Of a stretch of DNA of 64,000 nt, positions 1 to 9,729 are shown one piece after another; the first letter of the stretch is position 1; every line of letters starts with the position of its first letter. The stretch is taken from contig JADFCV010000003.1 of assembly GCA_017161655.1 (NCBI GenBank), positions 148,361-212,360 of the forward strand, in the 5' to 3' direction. The DNA is from Candidatus Sumerlaeota bacterium (lineage in GTDB: Bacteria > Sumerlaeota > Sumerlaeia > Sumerlaeales > Sumerlaeaceae). A program made the translations under genes and the position numbers. Under the pieces are notes generated by a model that worked only from the letters and a program-made list of their open reading frames with translations, was not told the DNA's origin and did no database searches.

Positions 1-107
1 GCAGAGTTCTTGACGCGAAGTGATCACTCCCCTCCCGCGCTCCCTTTTTGCGGTTGCCCAGAAGACAAAGCAAGGCGTGAGCGGCACGGTTGAGGCATTG
101 GTCCCGA

Positions 108-1301
108 TTACTTTTTGAAGATCTTTTCGAAGACGCTCTCAGCAGCCCGCAGTGGTTTCGAGACCCCCTCTCGAACAGGTGCTGTGGCACTTTTTAGGGC
201 GCGCTTAACTGTGCTATCGCGAGACGTATCGGCACCCTGCGCATTGCGCAGATTTTTTCCAAAGTAGCGAAAATGCCATGGTTCGATGACACGGTTGCCA
301 CTCACAACCGTGAGCTTCCATCCATAGCGCCCCGCGTTGCGCGAAAGCCATTTCCCTTCAGGGGTATTGGCAAAGGAGGGTTTCAGCAAATAGCGTTCGG
401 TGGAAGTGAGATCTACTGTCGTGCCAAGCATGTGCTCGCTTTTTCCCGGTCGCCCCACAGTGCGCGAAGCACGACGTCCTCCGTTCTGACTGTAAAGCCG
501 TTGCTGATGCTCATAATCGCGGTAGCCGCTCACAACTTTTAGCGTTAAGCCTTGGCGCTGCGCGTCGCGAACCATGCGCACCAGCGACTCTGCCGCTTCG
601 CGGCGTAAGTAAATCGGCTGGTTTGCGTAGCAATACTCAGCGGGTAACAGAACAAGGTCTGTCGGCATGAAGTTGGCCGGAAGCTGATCGCGATACGGAT
701 CTTCACCTCCGATCGGCAGATCACGGCCACCGAGCCCTTTCCCACGCAATACGAGGGGGACAGGACAATTGGCCGGACGGCGACGATAATCGGTCATGAA
801 ACTTGTGGCAGAAGGAACGAGGTTCCGGAAAATCTCACGGGTGCGATCATACACCAGCACGGAGGTTTGGCCGCGCGACGTGGGAACCTGGAGTTCTGTC
901 ATGTCGCTCGAAGCTTCTTCCGTGGGCGACGGCATCGCCTCTGGCTGCGAGAGAGTTTCTTCGCTCTTCGCCTGCGACGCAGGGGCAAAATCGCCGTAAA
1001 ACATCGGTACGACTTTTCGCCCAGAATCAGGGCGCGGCTCAGTTAGCTCCGCCTCACCTTCCGGGGCAACTCGCGAACTCCTGAGGCTCGTGGCACCAGC
1101 ATCTTCTCCTGGTTGGGGTGCGGCTACAGATTTGCCGGGTGGTCGTAGCGGCAATACCAACACACCAATGTCACTTATCGCGTCCGTTTTCTGAGCAGAC
1201 GCTGCTGTTCCTTCCTGTGGGAACATTCCCAGCGCGAGTCCCAGCGTTGCGGCACACACAACCACATGAGGCGCCACGCTACTCCAAAGCCGCCATGTCA
1301 T
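108..1301 (-). CDS. Secreted D-alanyl-D-alanine carboxypeptidase, VanY/M15B family
   Basis: Predicted zinc peptidase that trims the terminal D-Ala of peptidoglycan stem peptides in the periplasm. The 397-residue product opens with a hydrophobic signal-like segment (about residues 8-30), followed by a low-complexity Pro/Glu/Ser linker and a C-terminal M15B domain. Visible zinc-site motifs are SEHMLGTTVD (His and Asp ligands) and EPWHFRYFG (catalytic Glu and third ligand His), preceded by the family block VVSGYRDYEHQQRLY. The ATG start has only a weak ribosome binding site, but the signal peptide directly follows it. It is the last gene of a minus-strand run with a phosphohexomutase and a PASTA protein, fitting a cell-wall theme. 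Which carboxypeptidase subtype it is cannot be told from sequence. Confidence 0.88.
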   Translation of the reverse strand: MTWRLWSSVAPHVVVCAATLGLALGMFPQEGTAASAQKTDAISDIGVLVLPLRPPGKSVAAPQPGEDAGATSLRSSRVAPEGEAELTEPRPDSGRKVVPMFYGDFAPASQAKSEETLSQPEAMPSPTEEASSDMTELQVPTSRGQTSVLVYDRTREIFRNLVPSATSFMTDYRRRPANCPVPLVLRGKGLGGRDLPIGGEDPYRDQLPANFMPTDLVLLPAEYCYANQPIYLRREAAESLVRMVRDAQRQGLTLKVVSGYRDYEHQQRLYSQNGGRRASRTVGRPGKSEHMLGTTVDLTSTERYLLKPSFANTPEGKWLSRNAGRYGWKLTVVSGNRVIEPWHFRYFGKNLRNAQGADTSRDSTVKRALKSATAPVREGVSKPLRAAESVFEKIFKK

Positions 1302-1424
1302 GATCCAGCTCTATGCTGCATGGTTGTCACTACTGCGATGTTGTCTTTTAGCGACAATGGTTCTCGCCACGCAATTGATTCCCGCATGACGCGGCTGCCC
1401 AAATCTGGCAAATAGCTTCAGGCG

Positions 1425-2777
1425 TCACTGGGTGTTGATCACCCTTTGCCAAACGCGATCCACAAGCAGTTGCGCTGCAGCTTCCGTAGGTGCCTCAGCA
1501 AAAACACGCACCACGGGCTCAGTTCCTGAGGGACGCAGGTGGACCCATGAGTCGGCGTAGACAGCTTTGAGCCCATCTTCGCTCACGAGTTCGAGCGCGT
1601 CGCGAAACTCCTCGCGCATACGTACGAGGATTTCGGCCACATTGCGATCGCCACGCGCAAACTTGGTTTTGACGATTTTGTAATCGGGAATCTGGCTATT
1701 GAGCTGCGACAGCGAGACGCCTTTGCGCGCGAGCGTATCGAGAATGAGAGCGACCCCGGTGGCCGCATCGCGACCACAATGCACAGGCGGATAAATCACT
1801 CCCCCATTGCCTTCGCCGCCAATAACGGCATTCGTGGCGCGGATCTTTGCCACGACATTCGCCTCTCCAATGGGTGTGCGATAGAGCGGCACACCAGCCG
1901 CTTTTGTCACATCGTCCAGAGCACGCGTCGTGGAAAGGTTGACCACAACAGGGCCTTTTTTGCGCTCGAGAATTGAGGCAGCGGCCAGGGTGATCGTACG
2001 CTCTTCGCCTAATGGGTGCCCCATTTCGTCCACAAGTGCGAGACGGTCTGCATCCGGATCAACAGCAAGACCCACGTGTGCACCGAATTTCCGCACTTGA
2101 TCACAGAGCTCCGTGAGGTTCTCAGGCAGCGGCTCAGGGTTGTGCGCGAATTCGTGATTGATGTCATCGAAAAGAAGCTTATAGGTGCAACCAAGCTTCT
2201 CGAGCAGGGGAGGCAACATCACCGCCCCCACACCGTTCACACAATCCGCAACAATGCGGAAGCGCCGCGCTTTGATAGCCTCGACGTCCACTTGCGCCAG
2301 AACTTTCTCGATGTGTCTCTCGATGGCCGTGGTAATGCGGCTCACTCTCCCGATTGAGCGATAACTGACGCGGCGAAAAGCGCCCGAACTCACGAGCTCA
2401 AGCAGACGCAGGTTTTGTTCCTTCGTGAGGAAGGAGCCTTGCTCATCGAAGAATTTGTACGCGTTCCACTCGGCGGGGTTGTGGCTCGCGGTGATGGCGA
2501 TGCCGCCCGCGGCTCCTAGCTCGCGAACCATGAGCCCGACGGTGGGCGTGGGCACAAGACCAACATCGTAGATCTTGCAGCCACATGACTCAAGCGCGGC
2601 AAACGCGAGATGGCGCATCATGTCGCGCGTGAGACGAGTATCGCTGCCCACCACAACGGGGCCGCCTTCGATGAGTGTTCCAAACGCAAGGACGTAACGA
2701 ATAAACGATTCGGGAGTTAGGGAATCGCCAACAATTCCGCGAATTCCCGCGACACTGATCATTGGTTGTGAACTCAT
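1425..2777 (-). CDS. Phosphoglucosamine/phosphomannomutase family protein
   Basis: Alpha-D-phosphohexomutase that moves phosphate between C1 and C6 of a hexose or hexosamine; it probably supplies precursors for peptidoglycan or surface polysaccharide. All four family sites are present: the phosphoserine loop TASHNP, the metal-binding loop DPDADR, the sugar-binding loop GEGNGG and the phosphate-binding loop RPSGTEP near the C-terminus. I start at the ATG giving MSSQPMISVAGIRG, since that matches the family N-terminus; the reading frame stays open 28 codons further upstream (to 2861) without recognisable homology. Length (about 450 residues) is normal. Substrate preference (GlcN-P, Man-P or Glc-P) cannot be decided by eye. 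glmS lies about 27 kb away, so a GlmM role is possible but not shown. Confidence 0.9.
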   Translation of the reverse strand: MSSQPMISVAGIRGIVGDSLTPESFIRYVLAFGTLIEGGPVVVGSDTRLTRDMMRHLAFAALESCGCKIYDVGLVPTPTVGLMVRELGAAGGIAITASHNPAEWNAYKFFDEQGSFLTKEQNLRLLELVSSGAFRRVSYRSIGRVSRITTAIERHIEKVLAQVDVEAIKARRFRIVADCVNGVGAVMLPPLLEKLGCTYKLLFDDINHEFAHNPEPLPENLTELCDQVRKFGAHVGLAVDPDADRLALVDEMGHPLGEERTITLAAASILERKKGPVVVNLSTTRALDDVTKAAGVPLYRTPIGEANVVAKIRATNAVIGGEGNGGVIYPPVHCGRDAATGVALILDTLARKGVSLSQLNSQIPDYKIVKTKFARGDRNVAEILVRMREEFRDALELVSEDGLKAVYADSWVHLRPSGTEPVVRVFAEAPTEAAAQLLVDRVWQRVINTQ

Positions 2778-2959
2778 AGCTTCGAGAGGATGAAGTCCGA
2801 AACCTCCAACGCAAGCGTAAGTTGCAAACGAGCGCGAGCGGATTGTTTTCAGCTCACACATGGGCTCTCTGCTAGCTATGAGCCGCGCCTGTGTTGAAAA
2901 AGGTTACGCCCAAAAGCAGGTCAAACCCCGCTGCGAGCTTGCCAAGAGCAGGCATCGAG

Positions 2960-3979
2960 CTAAGGCGTTGGCGCCGTATTCGCTGGCGTGGGCTGCGTCG
3001 GCGCCGGCGTCTTCGGCGGCCCTTTGCTCAGCAGAAGGTGAACCGGTTCAGGTTTTTCGAGACCCTTGTTTGGCTCAGGATTTTGGCTGATGACACAATC
3101 CCGCGGCACCGTCTCGCTTTCGAGATAAGAAATGTCGCCGACATCGAGCCCGGCCCCACGAATCTTATTCTCAGCATTATCTCGGCGTTCGCCGACGACA
3201 TCGGGGACGATATAATTCGCACGGCCACTGCTCACAACCACCCGCACCAGTGTCCCCTGTTTTGCTTTCCCTCCAGGTGGCGGCTTTTGTTCAATGATCT
3301 CCCCCGGAGCCACCAAAGTGTTTGGCTCGACGCGTTCCTTGAGCAGACCAAGCTTTTTCTGGCCCAGGACGTCGAGTGCATCGGGCACTTTCATCCCCCG
3401 CACATTGGGGACCACAACTTCCTCAGTTCGGACGTAGGCACGCACCACCTCATAGCCAATAAATGCCCCAATTGCCCCAACAAGAACAACAACGATGGCC
3501 ATGCGAATGACAAGGCCAATGAGGCTGAAAAGGAACGAGAACAAGCCCCCCTCATTGCGGCTCTTGCGGCTTTCCTCCACTCGCCCTTGCCACTTTGGTC
3601 GGGCAAGACTGCGGCGTTGCTGTTCCTTGGCACTCGCGCGCCGGTAAGCCGCGGCTGCTGGTTGCGTAGCACCCTTTTCCGGCGAAGTGGGCGACGTCAG
3701 GTCCCGGGAGCGGGCAACTTCATCGCGCGGTAACCCCGTCTGCAATTCCGAATCGCGGGGAGGCGGACCTGGCGCAACCTCAAGCTCACCACTATCATCG
3801 GAGAGAACCGGAAGTCGCAGAGTCGAATTATCCAGCCCAGGTTCGCCCGCAGGCGGTGGTGGAGCTTCTCCCTCTATCGTGAGCGCTTCACTTTCTCGAG
3901 GGCGACTACGCCTGAAGAGACCAAAAAGGCCGGGACCAGCCTTTGCTTTTCTCACTATCTTCTTGCGTCGTTTTTTCAT
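2960..3979 (-). CDS. Membrane-anchored protein with two PASTA domains
   Basis: A 339-residue protein with a very basic N-terminus, a disordered Pro/Glu-rich cytoplasmic region, one transmembrane helix (about residues 152-176) and two extracytoplasmic PASTA repeats (about 187-252 and 257-320), ending in a Pro/Thr-rich tail. PASTA domains bind peptidoglycan fragments or beta-lactams and normally sit on PknB-type kinases or penicillin-binding proteins. Here no kinase or transpeptidase domain is attached, so it is probably a wall-sensing or scaffolding partner; that is inference. It lies between the phosphohexomutase and the hibernation factor on the same strand. The only soluble Ser/Thr kinase in the window is 37 kb away and has no PASTA domains. 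No strong ribosome binding site is visible. Confidence 0.85.
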   Translation of the reverse strand: MKKRRKKIVRKAKAGPGLFGLFRRSRPRESEALTIEGEAPPPPAGEPGLDNSTLRLPVLSDDSGELEVAPGPPPRDSELQTGLPRDEVARSRDLTSPTSPEKGATQPAAAAYRRASAKEQQRRSLARPKWQGRVEESRKSRNEGGLFSFLFSLIGLVIRMAIVVVLVGAIGAFIGYEVVRAYVRTEEVVVPNVRGMKVPDALDVLGQKKLGLLKERVEPNTLVAPGEIIEQKPPPGGKAKQGTLVRVVVSSGRANYIVPDVVGERRDNAENKIRGAGLDVGDISYLESETVPRDCVISQNPEPNKGLEKPEPVHLLLSKGPPKTPAPTQPTPANTAPTP

Positions 3980-4361
3980 CCGCGTGGGTCGTGCTTGCTC
4001 GCACTAGAGTATCCTCACCGGAAGCATGCAAGCACCTTTCAGCATTCTGCCCTGGACTAGTACTTCCGAAGCGCGCGCATTCATTGCCCTGGAACTCAGT
4101 TAGCCTCATCACGATTGCAGCGTGTTGTGCGCTGGAATCTCTGACAATGATACGCCGCTGAAGAATCACGGCGCATCCGCAAGCCGACCCAACACGCATT
4201 GCTCAAAAGAGTGCTACTACGATAGCACAATCCCCCCATACCCGCAAGTTGCCGTTAATGGTCCCCCTCGAGAGGACTCTTTTGGAGTTTCATGTTTCCC
4301 CACCAGGGTGTCCACGCTGCAATGTTGCCACCACATTTTGGACCGCACACAGCACCGGCAG

Positions 4362-4414
4362 ACAAAAAAAGAAACTGCCCCGGCCTCTTCTTGCCTATGG
4401 CCAGGGCAGTTTTA
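4362..4414 (-). terminator. Rho-independent terminator of the hibernation-factor gene
   Basis: Read on the minus strand, an AAACTGCCCTGGCC arm and a GGCCGGGGCAGTTT arm form a long GC-rich hairpin with one mismatch in the stem. It is followed by C and seven T. It lies 36 bases after the hibernation-factor stop codon, and would separate that gene from the PASTA gene downstream. Confidence 0.88.
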
Positions 4415-4449
4415 ATCAGATAACAAGCTAATTACACAACAAGTTGACT

Positions 4450-5103
4450 TTACGCAATGACCGGCTTGATGATTCCGAGGTTTCCGTCTTTCCGGCGAAA
4501 CATGATGCACAGATCCTCGCTGTCCTCATCGCGGAAACAAAAGAAGTGTTCGTCCGCGAAAAAGAATTCGAGCGCAGCATCCTCAAACGAAAGGGTCGGC
4601 ACCTCCACCTCATTCGGGGGAAAAACCAGCAAGCCGAGTTTCTCGATTTCCAAGGGCATGGCGCGGCGTTTTGTGGACGCGCGTTTGGACACGGCCGCCG
4701 CCATGCCCGTGCTCTCTGTTTCCTCTTCCTCCTCCACAACCTCTTCTTCCGAGCCTTCTGCTGTCACGGCAACGGCACTGCTTTTCTTCGGACTTCCTTT
4801 CGTTTTTTGCTTCTTTGTGGCACCCCGCACTTTTTCCCACTTCTTCTTGAGCTGGCGCTCGGCTTTATCCATGAGCGCGTCGATGGCGGGGACCAGTTTC
4901 GGATCCTTCGTCTTCGCTGTAATGGAGACGGGACCGTCTTTCACCATCAGCTCAACTTTGTGCTCATAGCGGTCACGCTCGATTAGCACTTCCACCGACT
5001 GGGCGTTTTCAACGTAGCGCTTCAGTCGAGAAAGTTTCTTCTCGATGTACTGCTGAACTTCGGGCGTGAGATCGAAGTGACGCGAAGTAATACGCACAGA
5101 CAT
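4450..5103 (-). CDS. hpf: Ribosome hibernation promoting factor, long form
   Basis: Binds the 30S decoding region and promotes inactive 100S ribosome dimers when growth slows. The N-terminal S30AE/YfiA domain (MSVRITSRHFDLTPEVQ onward, about 100 residues) is clear. A Lys/Glu-rich linker follows, and then the C-terminal dimerisation domain of long HPFs (about residues 150-217). I choose the ATG at 5103 because GGAGG lies 8 bases upstream. A GTG five codons earlier (5118) would overlap that Shine-Dalgarno sequence, so it is unlikely. Long HPF alone suffices to dimerise ribosomes in organisms that have it. A strong terminator follows, so it probably forms its own transcription unit, divergent from the histidine kinase. 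Confidence 0.93.
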   Translation of the reverse strand: MSVRITSRHFDLTPEVQQYIEKKLSRLKRYVENAQSVEVLIERDRYEHKVELMVKDGPVSITAKTKDPKLVPAIDALMDKAERQLKKKWEKVRGATKKQKTKGSPKKSSAVAVTAEGSEEEVVEEEEETESTGMAAAVSKRASTKRRAMPLEIEKLGLLVFPPNEVEVPTLSFEDAALEFFFADEHFFCFRDEDSEDLCIMFRRKDGNLGIIKPVIA

Positions 5104-5379
5104 AGTTGCTGCCTCCACAGGAAAATGATGGCCTGACGGCCGAGACGCACTTCGTCTTTCCGAGGCGTTGCATCATCGGTGTGCATCTCTTTATTCTCTA
5201 GATGAGGCATAAACTTCAAGAGCGAAACGTCGGTGTTTTATAAAAAACTCTCATAAACAAAACTCACAGCTGTTTGCGCCCCACGCACAGATAATCACAC
5301 GTGTCCCTGCGGATGAGTTCTTTCCTGCTGACCAAAAGACACCGTTAGTCATGAAAGACTCCTTCTATGTTGACTTTCT

Positions 5380-6696
5380 TTGTCCCTGCTTAAGAATACC
5401 GATTCAGGTGCCATGGAACCAAGGGCAGGAGATAGAGAAAGCCTCACCGGCACGCGTTTCACGTTTCAGGACATCTTCCAAAGCCTGACATGCGCTTTGC
5501 GCTTTGAGGAGATGCTCGATTGTATTCTGTCGGTGGCACTGCGCGAGCTGGAAGCCGATGAGGGTTCAATTCTCCTTCTCGTCGGAGAAGAGAGTCGAGA
5601 ATTGAAAATGCTGGCTTCACGTGGGCTTCCGGAGGAGATCGTGAAGCGCGGCTATGTGCCGCGCGCCGGTTCACCCAGCGAACGCGCACTGCTCGAACAG
5701 CGCCCACTCATTCTGAACGGCACCCTGGAAACTGCCGGAACAGCGTCACGAGAGTTTCAACCCCGCCAGATTCGGTCGGCGCTCTGTGTGCCTTTGCTTG
5801 TCAGCGGACGCGTGCTGGGCACGTTGAACCTGAACCGCACACGTGAGGGAGCGCTGCCGTTTGATGATCGCGACTCGCGCCTGGGCCAGATGCTGGCGTC
5901 TCAAGCTGCTATGGTCATCGAGAACCATCGCCTTTATGAAGAACTGCAGCAGCGCGAACGTTTGGCTGCGCTGGGGGAGGTTGTTGCTGGAATTGCGCAC
6001 TGCGTAAAAAACATGCTCGCCGGCCTCCAGGGCGGGCTGGGCCTCGTGAAAATGGGTGTGGAGCAGCAGAATTGTGACCTGGCAGAAAAAGGCCTGGAGA
6101 TTCTTACACGCTCTGTTGCGATGTTGTCGAACCTTATGCTCGATCTCCTTGATTTATCCAAGGACCGAACTCCCATCCGTGAGCCGTTTATCGTCCAGGA
6201 AGTGCTCGAATACATTGCTGATCTCCTAGGAACCAAAGCATCGACAATGGGAGTGCAACTTGAGGTGGAGACCAAAGAGGCACACTTTGAGCTGTGGGCC
6301 GATCGCAACCAAATCACCCGCGCATTGTTAAACCTTGTAGTCAATGCCATCGAAGCATGCGGAGAGGATCACTCGGGGCAAAAGGCTTTATGCGTACAGG
6401 TGCGGGCGCAACGCTTGGGCAGCGAGGATGTCCTTCTCGCGCCCGATGAGCTTGCCAAAGCTCCCGAGTGGGCTTTGTTTGAGGTCGCTGACAATGGACC
6501 AGGCATACCGCCAGACGTGATTCCCAGATTGTGGGACCCTTTTTTTAGCACGAAAGGATCAAAAGGCACCGGAATTGGCTTAGCAGCTGTGCGCAAGACT
6601 GTGAGCGAGCACGGAGGAAAAATCCATCTGGACACGGAAGTCGGCCGGGGAACAAAGTTCATGATGTTGATCCCAAATCTGAAATCCGCCAACTGA
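5380..6696 (+). CDS. GAF-domain sensor histidine kinase (soluble, orphan)
   Basis: A cytoplasmic two-component kinase. An N-terminal GAF sensor domain covers about residues 30-185. A dimerisation/phosphoacceptor helix follows with the likely phospho-His in AGIAHCVKN (about His207). The C-terminal HATPase domain shows the N box (NLVVNAIEA), G1 (DNGPGIP), F box (FFSTKG) and G2 (GTGIGLA). There is no transmembrane segment, so it probably senses an internal ligand or redox state. No response regulator is adjacent. The start is uncertain: a TTG at 5380 opens the frame and an ATG lies at 5413, neither with a convincing ribosome binding site. The sequence between H box and G boxes is the short NtrB/AtoS-like type, so a sigma54-activator partner elsewhere is plausible but not shown. 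Confidence 0.9.
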   Translation: MSLLKNTDSGAMEPRAGDRESLTGTRFTFQDIFQSLTCALRFEEMLDCILSVALRELEADEGSILLLVGEESRELKMLASRGLPEEIVKRGYVPRAGSPSERALLEQRPLILNGTLETAGTASREFQPRQIRSALCVPLLVSGRVLGTLNLNRTREGALPFDDRDSRLGQMLASQAAMVIENHRLYEELQQRERLAALGEVVAGIAHCVKNMLAGLQGGLGLVKMGVEQQNCDLAEKGLEILTRSVAMLSNLMLDLLDLSKDRTPIREPFIVQEVLEYIADLLGTKASTMGVQLEVETKEAHFELWADRNQITRALLNLVVNAIEACGEDHSGQKALCVQVRAQRLGSEDVLLAPDELAKAPEWALFEVADNGPGIPPDVIPRLWDPFFSTKGSKGTGIGLAAVRKTVSEHGGKIHLDTEVGRGTKFMMLIPNLKSAN

Positions 6697-7067
6697 CAAA
6701 CCCGATGACCCCGCAGTTTTCGCATTCTCCCTGCCTCTAGAAAGCCTGACTCCTAGGGGAATTCCCTACCGGAAAGGGTTCGAGCCTCTCGGGATAGACC
6801 TTGCATGGGTGTTTCGCCATACGACGGCACGACGCGAGAGCGCTCGTGAAACAGATCACGTGCGTCGTCATATTGGCTTCCCGCTGGGAATACCCCAAAG
6901 GTGATATGAATAGGGGGACAGGGGGGGATGGTATGGCATCGTGGCCGAAATTTTTTTGGGTATTTTATGCCGAAAAACGTTGAGATTTTCGGTGTCCCAG
7001 AATCAATTGACGTGTAAATGTAATTGTGGGGGAGAGAAGAGCGCACTTAGGTTGAGGTTGGTGTGGA
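6697..7067 (+). other. Gene-free interval with a small hairpin
   Basis: No credible gene in 371 bases. It holds poly-G and poly-T runs and a CCGAAAA...TTTTCGG inverted repeat near 6971-6993. It probably carries the promoter and leader of the peptidoglycan-binding gene downstream, but I cannot place promoter boxes confidently. Confidence 0.4.
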
Positions 7068-9158
7068 ATGAAGCTGATCAAGTGGATCCTCGTTGCAGTC
7101 ATAAGTTGCGTTTTATGTGTGGTTAGCGTATTTCTTATCCGAAAGGCTGTGACTCCTTCGCAGCCCGGCACGCGTCTTGTTCCTGCCAGTGCACAGGCTG
7201 GGCATTCGCCTGTCTCGCGCGTGCCGATAGAAACCGTCTCGAACACGCGCAACGACGCGGTACCCACCCGTCCAAGCGGGGGCGCAACCTCTCCGACACC
7301 AACTCCTTTCGTCGCCCCCACTCCTATTGGAAAGCTTCCCGCTCCTGGAATCGTTGCAGAGCAGAAACATGCGAGCGAGCGCCCAACGGTGGCAGCGGGA
7401 GCGTCACCCACACCCAGCGTCACACCAACGCCGACGCCCCAGTTTGTTTTCGACGTCAACGTTCAGCGCGCACAACAATTTCTTGCGCAATTGGGCTATT
7501 CGGTCGGACGTGCAGATGGAAAGCTTGGCCCTCGGACCGAGGCAGCGCTGGAGGCCTTTCAACGAGAACATGCGCTGGCTCGCACCAAAAAACCGGATTC
7601 TGCCACGTTGGCAAAGCTCGAGGAGGAGGTGAAACGGCGGACCGTTGCCGCAAACACCAAGGTTTCTTCTGCCACAGTCAGCGCCAGGAGTTCGTCCACG
7701 AGCGAAACCGCTTCCGCCTCCACTTCTGTGGCGGCGCGCCCACGGCGGCTCGGGGAACCGCAGCTTCTCCTTGTGAAAGGTGGCCCAAAAGATCCTGAGT
7801 TTGGCGCGGTACCAAAACTCGATAATCGCGCTGACGTGGTGCGGGTGCAAAAAGCCTTGTCAGCCGCAGGGTTTTACAAAGACGAGATTGACGGGCGGTG
7901 GGGAAAAGCTTCCCTAGCGGCGCTCGAAGAATTTCAGAAGTCATTGGGGACAAAGCCAAACGCAAAACTCGACCAAGAGACATGGCAGAAGCTGGTGACG
8001 GCATCCGGCCCAACCCCCACACCATTGCCAGACATGCTGGTCGTCGCCCCAGTCTCCAAAACATTGAAAAAGAGCAAGTTGACGAACCGCCTGACGTGGT
8101 TCACCCCCTCGCCCGAAGCAACGCCCGTCGCGGCCGCCGCCCCAGCCCCACAACCAGGGCACGGCTCAGATGCAAGCGCCCTTTCACCGGCCGCACAGCC
8201 CAGTTCCAAATCTACGGCCGCCTCCAAGCCAGCGCCAGCGTCGGCCGGCCAGTCCCCCCCCGTGATTCGGCCTGCCGCGGTAGCACCAGCCGCCACGCCA
8301 CTCAATGATGTTGCGGGGACGGGTCAACCTGAGGAAGGACGCCCCCAGCCCACAAACGCTGCCCCCCCTGCCCCCACAGGCAGTTCTCTCGACGTGGCAA
8401 GTGCGAATTCCGTCGAGTTTTCTCCTTCGGCTGCAACGAGGGCAACAAATGGGGTGCCGGTTCTTCTGCCGCGCAGTCCTAATGAGCGGGGCAACGGGAC
8501 TTATGCCGATGCGGTCGCGCTGAACTCTCCCCAGGCTGCGCAACCGCGCATCGCGACTGTGGCACGCGAGGCGAATCCTTCCCGATTGCTCACCGAGACA
8601 GGGGATTCTTCCACCACCGGCGCTAGTGGAGCGACGAGCGATCCTCATACGCTGGCGGATCGCCTGCGTGCCGCGGCCCGGGAACTCGAACAAACCGCCC
8701 CGAAAAGCAAACGTGAACAGGCCGAGGAAAAGGTCCGGGCGGTAGAAAGTGTTTTCAACGACCTCAAGCGCCGCTGGTCCGACAAGTTCAAGAGTGGCGC
8801 GGTCGCTGATCAAATTGCCTCGGTCGAAAGCGGTTTCAAAGCCATGAAGTCGGATTTTCAGAAGGGCGAATATGACCGGATCATTGCGCGAGGCGATGGC
8901 TTTAAACGCGCGATTGAAATTGTCTCCGCACATGCCTACGTCGCCTCCATGCTGAACAAGCCCGAAGTGCGAGCAAAGATCCCCAAGAGCGACCTGCAGG
9001 CGATTGAGACCTTGCGCCGCGAAGCTGAACGCAATCCAGAACGCCTCGACCGACAGGAAAAGTTCCTGGACGCTGCCGCACTCATCAAATCGCGGCTCGA
9101 CGCGGCCGGCTCCTCGCCGCGAGCACAGGCAAAGCGAGAATCAAAAACAGCCCGTTGA
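7068..9158 (+). CDS. Membrane-anchored protein with two peptidoglycan-binding (PG_binding_1) domains
   Basis: A 696-residue protein with an N-terminal membrane anchor (about residues 5-25). Two PG_binding_1 domains lie at about 130-187 and 250-310, each with the hallmark GxxDGxxGxxTxxAL pattern (GRADGKLGPRTEAALEAFQ and DEIDGRWGKASLAALEEFQ). A long Ala/Pro/Ser/Thr-rich region (about 310-530) follows, then a charged helical, probably coiled-coil C-terminal region (about 540-690). It should sit in the inner membrane and hold the cell wall. No hydrolase or transpeptidase domain is visible, so the role is structural or adaptor-like by inference. The ATG at 7068 immediately precedes the anchor. I cannot name the helical C-terminal domain. 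Confidence 0.82.
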   Translation: MKLIKWILVAVISCVLCVVSVFLIRKAVTPSQPGTRLVPASAQAGHSPVSRVPIETVSNTRNDAVPTRPSGGATSPTPTPFVAPTPIGKLPAPGIVAEQKHASERPTVAAGASPTPSVTPTPTPQFVFDVNVQRAQQFLAQLGYSVGRADGKLGPRTEAALEAFQREHALARTKKPDSATLAKLEEEVKRRTVAANTKVSSATVSARSSSTSETASASTSVAARPRRLGEPQLLLVKGGPKDPEFGAVPKLDNRADVVRVQKALSAAGFYKDEIDGRWGKASLAALEEFQKSLGTKPNAKLDQETWQKLVTASGPTPTPLPDMLVVAPVSKTLKKSKLTNRLTWFTPSPEATPVAAAAPAPQPGHGSDASALSPAAQPSSKSTAASKPAPASAGQSPPVIRPAAVAPAATPLNDVAGTGQPEEGRPQPTNAAPPAPTGSSLDVASANSVEFSPSAATRATNGVPVLLPRSPNERGNGTYADAVALNSPQAAQPRIATVAREANPSRLLTETGDSSTTGASGATSDPHTLADRLRAAARELEQTAPKSKREQAEEKVRAVESVFNDLKRRWSDKFKSGAVADQIASVESGFKAMKSDFQKGEYDRIIARGDGFKRAIEIVSAHAYVASMLNKPEVRAKIPKSDLQAIETLRREAERNPERLDRQEKFLDAAALIKSRLDAAGSSPRAQAKRESKTAR

Positions 9159-9501
9159 CCCCCCTGTAAGTTTCCTTGCCCCTCAGCCTCAGCTGGTTGG
9201 GCGCATCAGGGCATGGGGAGCAATGGGTTTGAGCCCGATGTAGGCCAGCCGGAATACGAATTTGGGGGAGAGGGAGAATCTCCAGCGCACTGCCGACGAA
9301 TAATTCCGCAGCCTCTTATGCGCGGAGATGACCGTGCCTGTACTTCGCGAACGCCATCTCCACGAAGTGCGGGCGCACTCCCCCTCAGGAAAGACAAGGT
9401 GTCCTCAGCTGCCAGGTAGCAGGAGCCCGTCGTTATGTGACTTTCGAAAGGCCCCCGTGGGGGGGTTGAATTTTCTTTTGTTTTACCGGCTAGTTGCCCA
9501 C
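9159..9501 (+). other. Gene-free interval
   Basis: About 340 bases with no recognisable gene, RNA or terminator. Short frames exist on both strands but lack family resemblance and ribosome binding sites. Confidence 0.4.
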
Positions 9502-9729
9502 ATGAAATTCCGCTGCAACATTGGATGGGGTGGACGGATCCTGCGGATCGTGGTAGGACTAGTTTTGATTGCCGATGCCTACCTCCTTTATCGTTTCAAA
9601 ATGCCCGACGATCAGTGGTGGTCGCTGGCACTGCAAATTGTTTTAGCCGCGTTTGGTGCCTTCACAGTTTTCGAAGGTGCGGTGGGATGGTGTGCCGTAC
9701 GGGCTCTCGGCATCCGCACGCGGTTTTGA
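9502..9729 (+). CDS. Small DUF2892 (YgaP-type) inner-membrane protein
   Basis: A 75-residue membrane protein with the DUF2892 pattern: an N-terminal amphipathic NIGWGGRILRIVVG block, a first hydrophobic helix, a short polar stretch, a second helix and the closing GWCAVRALGI block that matches the family's GWCPLYxxLGI. In other proteins this domain is the membrane part of YgaP-like rhodanese proteins, but here it stands alone. I start at the ATG giving MKFRCNIG because it matches the family start; the frame stays open further upstream. No Shine-Dalgarno is evident. Function is unknown. Confidence 0.72.
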   Translation: MKFRCNIGWGGRILRIVVGLVLIADAYLLYRFKMPDDQWWSLALQIVLAAFGAFTVFEGAVGWCAVRALGIRTRF

